This document shows, piece by piece, positions 1-5,864 of a DNA stretch of 11,502 nucleotides. This DNA comes from Chloroflexota bacterium (GTDB lineage Bacteria > Chloroflexota > Dehalococcoidia > Tepidiformales > Tepidiformaceae). How positions within the stretch are numbered: the first letter of the stretch is position 1; every line of letters begins with the position of its first letter. The position numbers and the translations under genes are program-made. The stretch spans positions 1 through 11,502 of the forward strand of contig JAKALX010000081.1 of the NCBI GenBank assembly GCA_021823905.1, written 5' to 3'. The notes beneath the pieces were generated by a model that saw nothing but the letters and a program-made list of their open reading frames with translations, was not told the origin of the DNA and did not search any database.

Positions 1-877
1 CGTTCGCGCCGATCGAGGACAGCATGCGATTCGTCGATTCGACCGGCTTGCGGCCCGCGTTGGCGAGCAGGAAGCAGCCCGTGCCGTAGGTGTTCTTGGC
101 GACGCCAGGCACGATCCCGGCCTGGCCGAAGAGCGCTGCCTGCTGGTCACCGGCGATGCCGCAGATCGGAATCGCGGCGCCGAGCACCTCGTTGTCGGTG
201 ACGCCAAAGTGCGATTGCGAAGGCTGGGCGACCGGCAGCATCGCGCGCGGGATCGCCAGGATGCCGAGCAGCGTCTCGTCCCAGCGGCCGCGCATGATGT
301 TGAAAAGCAGCGTCCGGCTGGCGTTCGTGTAGTCGGTGACGTGACGGCGGCCACCGGTGAGCTTCCAGACAAGCCAGGAGTCGATCGTCCCGGCGGCGAG
401 CTGGCCGGCTTCGGCGCGGCGGCGGAGAGCGTCGTCGTGCTGCAGCAGCCAGGCGAGCTTGGTGCCGGAGAAGTAGGGATCGAGCGTGAGGCCGGTGAGT
501 GTAGTGAACGTCTCTTCGTGCCCGTTCGCGCGTAGATCGTCGCACATCGCGGCCGTGCGGCGATCCTGCCAGACGATCGCGTTGTGGACCGGCTCGCCCG
601 TGGCCCGGTCCCAGACGACGACGGTCTCGCGCTGGTTGGCGATGCCGACGGCGGCGAGCTCGTGCGGCTCGATGCCTGCGCCGGCCAGCGCCGAGCCAAT
701 CGCCGAGACGGTCGAGTCCCAGATCTCCGACGGGTCGTGCTCGACCCAGCCCGGCTGGGGGAAGTGCTGCGTGAAATCCTGCTGGCCGGTCGCGAGGACA
801 TTGCCGGCGGAATCGACGACCATGGCGCGCGAGCTCGTCGTGCCCTGGTCGATGGCGAGGACGTAGGGGCGTGGCAT
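1..877 (-). CDS. glpK: Glycerol kinase, FGGY family, N-terminal 292 residues (3' end cut by window edge)
   Basis: This enzyme phosphorylates glycerol with ATP to sn-glycerol 3-phosphate in the cytoplasm. The minus strand reads from an ATG at 877 and stays open to the left edge, giving 292 of about 500 residues. Visible family signatures are the phosphate-binding DQGTTSSRA at residues 10-18, NQRET near 81, WQDRRT near 103, DPYFSGTK near 133, DYTNASRT near 182, GIAGDQQAALFGQ near 240-252 (the Asp, about residue 244, matches the catalytic base of E. coli GlpK), and NTYGTGCF near 262. These match GlpK closely and set it apart from xylulokinase and other FGGY sugar kinases. The start is 24 bp after the stop of the upstream aminopeptidase on the same strand, so the two are probably co-transcribed. 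I see no strong Shine-Dalgarno, so translation may depend partly on coupling. No glycerol facilitator or GlpD is visible; they may lie to the left. Confidence 0.95.
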   Translation of the reverse strand, partial: MPRPYVLAIDQGTTSSRAMVVDSAGNVLATGQQDFTQHFPQPGWVEHDPSEIWDSTVSAIGSALAGAGIEPHELAAVGIANQRETVVVWDRATGEPVHNAIVWQDRRTAAMCDDLRANGHEETFTTLTGLTLDPYFSGTKLAWLLQHDDALRRRAEAGQLAAGTIDSWLVWKLTGGRRHVTDYTNASRTLLFNIMRGRWDETLLGILAIPRAMLPVAQPSQSHFGVTDNEVLGAAIPICGIAGDQQAALFGQAGIVPGVAKNTYGTGCFLLANAGRKPVESTNRMLSSIGAN

Positions 878-901
878 AGGGCGAAGTATAGGCCCCGGAC
901 C

Positions 902-3436
902 TTATCGGTCGCGCGCCTGCCCCTCGAGCCGCTCGAGCCGTTCGCGCAGGCGGCCGTTCTCCTCGCGCAGGTTCTCGAATTCGTCGCGCAATTTCGTGAC
1001 TTCCTCCTCGGTCCCGGCCCCCTTGCGAAGAATTGCCGCATTCTCCCGCGCGATGCGAACGGCCCGGCCGTCAAGCTCGCGGGCGGCCATCTCCTCCAGC
1101 GCTCCGGCCTGGGTGTCGTCGCGGAGGGTTTTCAGGGCGTTGGCCGCGGCGATGCGGACGCGGAAGTCGGGATCGCGCAGGAATTCGGCGACCTGCTCGC
1201 CGGTGCGGCGCTTGCGCTCCGGGAAGAACTGCCCGAGCCGGCCGAGCGCGGCGACCGCGGTCTGGCGCGACTGGGCGAAGGCGCCATACCGGGCGCACTC
1301 GGCGATGAGCTCGAACCCGCGCTCGTCGCGCAATTCAACCAGCCCGTCCAGGCAGCCCGTGCGGACGACCTGGCGGAACGACGGGCGGTTGAGGTTCGCC
1401 TTGATGGCGTCCAGCGAACCGGCGCAGCGAAGCTTGCCGAGGCTGCGGTTCGCCTCGGATTCAACGAACCATGACTGATCGCGTTTGGAGAGCGGAACGA
1501 GCGCCTGGAAGACGACGCCGTCGCCCCGGAACTCGCCGAGCGCGGAGACCACGCCGCGCCGCGCCTTGTGGTTGCGAACCTTCAGGCACCGGAGGAGGGC
1601 GTCACGCGCGGCAGTCGTGCGGATCGAGCCGAGGGCCTTCGCGGCTGCCGCCTGGACGCCCCAGAAACGATCGTTCATCACCGCCTGTTCAAGGGCCGCC
1701 ACCGCTTCCGGGCCGCCTTTCTTCCCGAGCGAGGCCGCCGCGGCCGCACGCCCAACCACGTCGTCGTCCGTGGCGAGCTGGTAGCGCAGCTCGGCGGGCG
1801 ATTTCTCGAAGTCGAGCTCTTTGAGCACCTGGTTGTACGGATCGAAGCGGCAAAGGTCCGGCTTCGCCGCAAGGGGAAAGACGAAGGTGTGTTCGGGCTC
1901 CAGGATCTCGACGCGGAAGGCGATTGGTTTCGTGCGGCCCTTGCGGAAGTCGACGGTTACGGGGACACGGAAGATTGGCGTGCCGTCGTCGCTCTTCTGC
2001 GTCTGCTTGACGGTGACCGTCGCGAGCTTCGCCGCTTCGTCCCAGCTCCAGCTCACCTGGAAGACCGGATGACCCGGCCGGAAGACCCACTGATCGAAGA
2101 ACCACTCCAGGTTTCGGCCCGTCTCGGCGTCGATTGCGTCGATCAGGTTCTGGGTGATGACGCTTCGTTCCTGGTTGTCGCGGCAGTAGCGCTGAATGGC
2201 GCGGAAGAACTGATCGTCGCCGAGGACGCCCCGGAGCATGTGGAGGACCACGGAGCCCTTCTCGTACAGGTGGCGATCGAAGATGTCGATCGGCTCGTGG
2301 TAGACGTTGGTGACGATTGGCCGGCGGTAGCGCTCCTCTTTGTAGAGGCTCGTGTTCTCGACGATCTCCTGGCGGTATTCGTCGGGGCCAAGGTGGCGCT
2401 CGGTCCAGAGGCATTCCATGTAGGTGGCGAAGCTCTCGTTGAGCCAGCCATGCGACCAGTCACGGCAGGTTAGGAGGTCGCCCCACCACATGTGGGCGAG
2501 CTCGTGGGACACGAGGCCGTCGCTGGTGAAGTCCCGCGCGGCCTTCGTGTCGACGAGGATGTTCTCGGTCATCGTCGTGGCGCTGGTGTTCTCCATCCCG
2601 CCAAACACGAAGTCGCGAACGACGATCTGGCTGTACTTCGCCCAGGGGTACTTCACGCCGGTGATCTGCTCGAACAGGGCGATCATCTCTGGCGTGCGGG
2701 CGAAGGTTCGCCTTCCGTCTTCGAGATCGCGCTCCTCGACGTAGTAGTCGACTGTGAGATCGGGGCGGCCGGCGTCGATCCGGGCGAACTCGCCCGCCGC
2801 GAGCGTGATCAGATAGGTGGCGTGCGGCCGGTCCTGGTGCCAGTGGAAGGTGCGGGTGCCGTCGCGATTCTTCTTGTCCTGGAGGAGGCGGCCGTTGGAG
2901 AGGGCGAGCCAGTTGCCCGGGACGGTGGCGATCATCTCCGTCGTCTGCTTCTGGTTCGGGTAGTCGTAGCAGGGGATCCAGTAGCGCGTGTCCTCGTCCT
3001 GGCACTGCGACCAGACCTGGAGCGGCTTGTCCGGGTAGCCCTCGTCCGGAGCGATGAAATAGAGCCCGAGGCGCGGCGTGGCGCGATAGCTGATGGCGAT
3101 CTGCGTCTCTTCGCCACGGTTCAGTTCACCGGGAAGATGCACGCGGAGTTTCTCTCCGTCGTAATCCCACTTCGCAGGGGTTTTCCCGGCGACGACGGAC
3201 TCGATCTGCATTTCGATCGCGTCGAACTCGCACCACGCAACGCCGTCGTTGATGGCGCGGACCGTGTGGGTTGCGGCGCCGCTGACGCTCTTCGCGGGGA
3301 CGTCCAGCGTTACCTGGATCTTGATGTGGCGGACGTCGACGTTCCGGTCACGCGGCCACATTGCCCGGTCACCGGGAAGGGCATGGGGAGGAGTCGCCGG
3401 CTCGCGAAGCCCTTCGAATGACTCGAGTGCAAACAT
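902..3436 (-). CDS. M1-family zinc aminopeptidase with HEAT repeats and a C-terminal coiled coil
   Basis: A metallo-aminopeptidase that removes N-terminal residues from peptides. Residue numbers here count from an upstream in-frame TTG at 3454; subtract 6 for the ATG chosen. The N-terminal beta domain spans about 35-225. The exopeptidase motif GGMEN is at 285-289. The zinc site HELAH is at 317-321, with the third ligand E340 exactly 18 residues later, and a candidate transition-state Tyr lies near 397 (YEKGSVV). A beta-sandwich domain covers about 460-548. HEAT-like helical repeats cover about 555-810. The last 35 residues are Glu/Arg/Leu-rich and should form a coiled coil. No signal peptide is seen, so a cytoplasmic enzyme is inferred. 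The ATG at 3436 is preferred because GAGG sits 6 nt upstream. All catalytic residues are intact. The substrate range cannot be told from sequence alone. The next gene on this strand is glycerol kinase, 24 bp away. Confidence 0.92.
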   Translation of the reverse strand: MFALESFEGLREPATPPHALPGDRAMWPRDRNVDVRHIKIQVTLDVPAKSVSGAATHTVRAINDGVAWCEFDAIEMQIESVVAGKTPAKWDYDGEKLRVHLPGELNRGEETQIAISYRATPRLGLYFIAPDEGYPDKPLQVWSQCQDEDTRYWIPCYDYPNQKQTTEMIATVPGNWLALSNGRLLQDKKNRDGTRTFHWHQDRPHATYLITLAAGEFARIDAGRPDLTVDYYVEERDLEDGRRTFARTPEMIALFEQITGVKYPWAKYSQIVVRDFVFGGMENTSATTMTENILVDTKAARDFTSDGLVSHELAHMWWGDLLTCRDWSHGWLNESFATYMECLWTERHLGPDEYRQEIVENTSLYKEERYRRPIVTNVYHEPIDIFDRHLYEKGSVVLHMLRGVLGDDQFFRAIQRYCRDNQERSVITQNLIDAIDAETGRNLEWFFDQWVFRPGHPVFQVSWSWDEAAKLATVTVKQTQKSDDGTPIFRVPVTVDFRKGRTKPIAFRVEILEPEHTFVFPLAAKPDLCRFDPYNQVLKELDFEKSPAELRYQLATDDDVVGRAAAAASLGKKGGPEAVAALEQAVMNDRFWGVQAAAAKALGSIRTTAARDALLRCLKVRNHKARRGVVSALGEFRGDGVVFQALVPLSKRDQSWFVESEANRSLGKLRCAGSLDAIKANLNRPSFRQVVRTGCLDGLVELRDERGFELIAECARYGAFAQSRQTAVAALGRLGQFFPERKRRTGEQVAEFLRDPDFRVRIAAANALKTLRDDTQAGALEEMAARELDGRAVRIARENAAILRKGAGTEEEVTKLRDEFENLREENGRLRERLERLEGQARDR

Positions 3437-3442
3437 AACGAA
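3437..3442 (-). promoter_or_regulatory. Spacer placing GAGG ribosome binding site for the M1 peptidase start
   Basis: On the minus strand GAGG lies at about 3446-3443, followed by this 6-nt spacer TTCGTT and an ATG at 3436. This decides the start: the in-frame TTG at 3454 has no comparable site in front of it. Confidence 0.5.
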
Positions 3443-3517
3443 CCTCGCGAGCAAAGGCGCCCGGTCGGATCGTATTCAGGCCTTCGCGTACGGGCGAAAG
3501 TCGAAACCGGACACGGG

Positions 3518-3621
3518 GGAAACAGAGACCACGGAGCACGTCGGAAACAGGCGTTTCCGTCCGACGGCTTCACAGCACCGCGGGCCGGCGCGTCCCTGAG
3601 ATCTCAGTGCTCTCTGTGTCC
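3518..3621. repeat. Imperfect inverted repeat of an ACAGAG-rich sequence (arms 3518-3536 and 3603-3621)
   Basis: The plus strand at 3518-3536 reads GGAAACAGAGACCACGGAG. The reverse complement of 3603-3621 reads GGACACAGAGAGCACTGAG. The two 19-nt arms agree at 16 of 19 positions and are separated by 66 nt. They sit in the gap between the peroxiredoxin stop and the M1 peptidase start. The purine-rich arms look unlike the surrounding GC-rich coding DNA. From memory, similar CACAGAG/CACGGAG strings recur between genes in many environmental bacterial genomes. Role unknown: it could be a transcript-end structure or a dispersed miniature element. Confidence 0.55.
3542..3559. terminator. Hairpin between the peroxiredoxin and M1 peptidase genes, terminator-like
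   Basis: A perfect 7-bp stem (CGGAAAC/GTTTCCG) with a 4-nt loop, lying inside the larger inverted repeat and 75 bp past the peroxiredoxin stop on the minus strand. A second 12-nt palindrome, CTGAGATCTCAG, is at 3596-3607. No T-tract follows on either strand, so intrinsic termination is doubtful. It could act with Rho or protect an mRNA end. Confidence 0.3.
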
Positions 3622-3633
3622 TCGCTGCGTCCC

Positions 3634-4107
3634 TCAGGTTGCGTTCGCCAGCAGCCAGGCGAGGATATCGGCGCCATGGGTGTCGGTCTTCACCTTCGCA
3701 TAGACCTTCGCAATCCGGCCGGCAGGGTCGACGATGAAGGTCGAGCGGATGACACCCTCGTATTCGCGGCCGTAGTTCTTCTTCATCCCGTAGGCGCCGT
3801 AGGCGCGCGCGACGGCGTGGTCTTCGTCGACGAGCAACGGGAATGGGAGCTGGTACTTTTCGGCGAACTTCTGGTGCGACGCGGTGCTGTCCCCGCTCAC
3901 GCCGAGGACGGCGGCGTCGGCCGCCTGGATGGCTCCGTGGTTGTCACGGAAACCGCAGGCTTCCTTCGTGCAGCCGGGCGTGTCGTCTTTCGGATAGAAG
4001 TAGAGGACGACCCAGCGGCCGTGATAGTCGGGCAGGCGATGGACCTTCCCAGCCTGGTCCTTGAGCTCAAACGGTGGCGCTGGGTCACCGGCCGATGGCA
4101 TCGTCAC
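3634..4107 (-). CDS. bcp: Thiol-dependent peroxiredoxin, Bcp/PrxQ type
   Basis: A 157-residue thioredoxin-fold peroxidase that reduces hydrogen peroxide and organic hydroperoxides in the cytoplasm using thioredoxin-type electron donors. The active site reads TPGCTKEACGFRD. C46 is the peroxidatic cysteine, and C51, five residues later, is where Bcp/PrxQ proteins carry the resolving cysteine, so this is the intramolecular-disulfide form. VVLYFYPKDD before it and VLGVSGDS after it are also family-typical, and the length is normal (about 150-160). The first codon is a GTG at 4107 with GGGAG ending 6 nt upstream. An ATG two codons later (4101) is 12 nt from the same site, so GTG is preferred. It diverges from the acyl-CoA dehydrogenase across 132 bp. 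Co-transcription with the M1 peptidase is possible but the 197-bp gap with hairpins argues against tight coupling. Confidence 0.93.
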   Translation of the reverse strand: MTMPSAGDPAPPFELKDQAGKVHRLPDYHGRWVVLYFYPKDDTPGCTKEACGFRDNHGAIQAADAAVLGVSGDSTASHQKFAEKYQLPFPLLVDEDHAVARAYGAYGMKKNYGREYEGVIRSTFIVDPAGRIAKVYAKVKTDTHGADILAWLLANAT

Positions 4108-4158
4108 GGTAGTCTCCCTCGGGAATTGCCTCCTACTCTATCGAATCAGCGCGGCCAT

Positions 4159-4187
4159 TTGATGCGTTGGGCCGATTCACGCAGAAT
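4159..4187 (+). promoter_or_regulatory. Candidate sigma70-type promoter for the acyl-CoA dehydrogenase
   Basis: TTGATG at 4159-4164 and CAGAAT at 4182-4187 are separated by exactly 17 nt. Each box matches the TTGACA/TATAAT consensus at four of six positions. It lies in the 132-bp divergent region between the peroxiredoxin and acyl-CoA dehydrogenase starts, about 50 nt before the latter. The match is moderate and could be chance. Confidence 0.35.
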
Positions 4188-4227
4188 GACCGCACCGAGC
4201 GGCAACAGGCGGCCGTGGGCCGCCAGC

Positions 4228-4233
4228 AGGAGG
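4228..4233 (+). promoter_or_regulatory. AGGAGG ribosome binding site that fixes a TTG start
   Basis: A full AGGAGG Shine-Dalgarno stands 6 nt before the TTG at 4240. The open frame runs upstream through 3607, but that part lies antisense to the peroxiredoxin and has no family similarity. The family N-terminus begins exactly at this TTG. Confidence 0.8.
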
Positions 4234-4239
4234 GAAACG

Positions 4240-5418
4240 TTGGAATTTGTTTTTGGCGAGAAGGAAGAGAAGCTGCGGGCGGAGGTTCGCTCGTTCCTGG
4301 TGTCCTATCTGAAAGGCCGCGAGGAAGGTGGCGCCGGGCTCGGGTCGCGGACCGAAGACGACTTCGAGTTCGCGAAGGGGTTCAACACGGAGCTGGGCAA
4401 GCGCGGCTGGATCGCACCGGCGTGGCCAAAGGAGTACGGCGGCCTCGGCGCTTCCATCTACGAGCAGATGGTGTTCAACGAGGAGTTCGGCTACTACGGC
4501 GCGCCGGATACGGGCACGCGCGGCTTCGGCGTCGGCATGATCGGCCCAACCATCATCATCCACGGCAACGAGGAGCAGAAGAAGCGCTATCTCCCGCGCA
4601 TCACCAGCGGCGAGGACATCTGGTGCCAGGGCTATAGCGAGCCGGGCGCCGGCTCCGACCTTGCGAGCCTCACCACGCGCGCGCAGCGCGACGGCGACGA
4701 GTACGTGATCAACGGCCAGAAGATCTGGACCTCGGGCGGTCACCGCGCGAACCAGATGTTCTGCCTGGTGCGCACCGACCCGGACGCGCCGAAGCATCGG
4801 GGCATCAGCTTCCTCCTCATCGACGACATCAAGAACACGCCGGGCCTTAGCATCCGGCCGCTGATCAACATGGCGAACCGCCATCACTTCAACGAGACGT
4901 TCTTCGAGGACGTGCGCGTGCCCGCCCGGAATCTTCTCGGCGAGGAGAACCGGGGCTGGTACGTCGGCATGACGCTGCTCGACTTTGAGCGCTCCGGGAT
5001 CGGGGGGACGGCGTCTCAGAAGCGCACCCTCGAGAAGCTGACGCAAACGCTCAAAGACGGCCCGGCCTGGAAGCGCGAGAAGTACCGCACGAAGCTCGCG
5101 GATTTTGTCGTCTCGAACAACGTCGGCCGCTTCCTTGGCTACCGCATCGGCTATATGCAGGCCAGCGGGATGGTGCCGAACTACGAGGCTTCGGTGGTGA
5201 AGATCTACCAGTCCGAGCTCGGGCAGCGGATCTACAACTTCGGCGTGAACATGCTCGGTCTGGCCGGCCAGTTCGTGCCAGAGGAGCCGATGGCCCCGCT
5301 CGGCGGCGACATGCCGGAGTCGTACATCACCGCGGTCCCGTCGAGCATCTATTCCGGGTCGAACGAAATCCAGCGAAACATCATCGCCACGCGCGGACTC
5401 GGCCTGCCGCGCGGGTAG
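4240..5418 (+). CDS. Acyl-CoA dehydrogenase, FAD-dependent (FadE-like)
   Basis: A flavoenzyme that introduces the alpha-beta double bond into acyl-CoA thioesters and passes electrons to ETF or a similar acceptor. With the TTG at 4240 it is 392 residues, the usual length. The N-terminal helical domain (about 1-120) begins EFVFGEKEEKLRAEVRSFL, typical of the family. The FAD/substrate-binding stretch is GYSEPGAGSDLASL at 131-144, followed by GQKIWTS at 159-165. The C-terminal domain ends YSGSNEIQRNIIATRGLGLP. In medium-chain enzymes the catalytic Glu precedes the GT of this last motif; here that position is Ser372. E250 in LLDFERSG is therefore the likely base on helix G, as in isovaleryl-CoA and sterol-side-chain FadE types. 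This is inference from motif alignment by eye. Substrate length or branching is not settled. It appears monocistronic, with a hairpin 30 bp after the stop. Confidence 0.92.
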   Translation: MEFVFGEKEEKLRAEVRSFLVSYLKGREEGGAGLGSRTEDDFEFAKGFNTELGKRGWIAPAWPKEYGGLGASIYEQMVFNEEFGYYGAPDTGTRGFGVGMIGPTIIIHGNEEQKKRYLPRITSGEDIWCQGYSEPGAGSDLASLTTRAQRDGDEYVINGQKIWTSGGHRANQMFCLVRTDPDAPKHRGISFLLIDDIKNTPGLSIRPLINMANRHHFNETFFEDVRVPARNLLGEENRGWYVGMTLLDFERSGIGGTASQKRTLEKLTQTLKDGPAWKREKYRTKLADFVVSNNVGRFLGYRIGYMQASGMVPNYEASVVKIYQSELGQRIYNFGVNMLGLAGQFVPEEPMAPLGGDMPESYITAVPSSIYSGSNEIQRNIIATRGLGLPRG

Positions 5419-5448
5419 ACGACGGTTCGCCGGCCGGGACTCAGAACT

Positions 5449-5474
5449 GCCCCTCGCCTGCCCTGGCGAGGGGC
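5449..5474 (+). terminator. GC-rich hairpin after the acyl-CoA dehydrogenase
   Basis: A perfect 10-bp stem (GCCCCTCGCC / GGCGAGGGGC) closes a 6-nt loop, starting 30 nt after the stop codon at 5418. Position and strength suggest a transcription terminator or mRNA 3' stabiliser. There is no following T-run, so classic intrinsic termination is not proven. Confidence 0.5.
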
Positions 5475-5799
5475 GACGTTCGCTGGGGTCGAATCCGGGC
5501 CGATTGCCGGCCGCGTGGCTCCGTCGCTGGGCGTCTTGTCATTGAGAGCGATAGAAGTTCGCCCGAATATCGCGACAATTCGGTCGCGCGGCGAGGCCGG
5601 TGCAACGGCGAACGTGGCGCTCGGGGTCGATTTCCGCGCGATTCTGGAAATTTGGGCCACCGGACGTGCGCTGTTTGGGCCGAGCTATCGGCTGCGCTGA
5701 TGCCTCCGGCTTCGCCCATCAGGAGAGACACAGTCAGTGCGTGCTCAGATGCGCCGGACATAGAGGCGACATATATGTACAGACTAGAGAAGCATAGGC

Positions 5800-5829
5800 T
5801 TGACTGATATGTGACTCGCAGTGCAGATT
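5800..5829 (+). promoter_or_regulatory. Candidate promoter for the split pyruvate:ferredoxin oxidoreductase
   Basis: TTGACT at 5800-5805 matches the -35 consensus at five of six positions. A weak -10 such as CAGATT (5824-5829) lies 18 nt downstream, in an AT-rich island just before the genes. The implied start of transcription would fall inside the inverted repeat at 5833-5854. The -10 match is poor, so the site is tentative. Confidence 0.3.
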
Positions 5830-5832
5830 GAT

Positions 5833-5854
5833 CCTGTACGAGCCCTCGTACAGG
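5833..5854. promoter_or_regulatory. Perfect inverted repeat (10-bp arms, 2-nt centre): operator or RNA hairpin over a ribosome binding site
   Basis: CCTGTACGAG at 5833-5842 and its exact reverse complement CTCGTACAGG at 5845-5854 flank a central CC. The right arm ends inside the AGGAG (5852-5856) that serves the ATG at 5865. A related half-site, TGTACAG, lies at 5776-5782. On DNA the shape suits a dimeric repressor. In RNA the same bases would form a stem holding part of the Shine-Dalgarno, although a 2-nt loop would force some end pairs to open. The regulator is unknown; a small GntR-like protein is encoded downstream at 9476. Confidence 0.6.
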
Positions 5855-5864
5855 AGTGTTCTCG

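Larger units (their letters stand above)
5419..5864. other. Non-coding interval between acyl-CoA dehydrogenase and the oxidoreductase genes
   Basis: I find no supportable gene in these 446 bases. Short open frames exist on both strands but none shows a family motif or a convincing ribosome binding site. The left part holds a GC-rich hairpin. The middle (about 5480-5760) shows nothing I can name. The right part (about 5765-5830) is clearly AT-richer than its surroundings and carries a possible promoter, followed by an inverted repeat that runs into the ribosome binding site of the next gene. Confidence 0.6.

Noticed and set aside
584..1474. 296-residue plus-strand open frame
   Set aside because: It is antisense to glycerol kinase and the M1 peptidase, both with clear motifs, and its own translation has no recognisable domain. 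High GC content produces such long antisense frames.
1568..3421. Long plus-strand open frames of about 300 residues opposite the M1 peptidase
   Set aside because: Antisense shadows of a conserved coding region, with no motifs.
3607..4239. Upstream extension of the acyl-CoA dehydrogenase frame
   Set aside because: It is antisense to a well-supported peroxiredoxin, shows no family similarity, and a consensus ribosome binding site fixes the start at 4240.
4177..5046. 289-residue minus-strand open frame
   Set aside because: Antisense to the acyl-CoA dehydrogenase, with an Ala/Arg/Val-rich composition and no domain.
5515..5797. Short open frames (61-65 residues) before the oxidoreductase genes, considered as a leader peptide or small gene
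   Set aside because: No convincing ribosome binding site, no motif, and composition like random GC-rich sequence.
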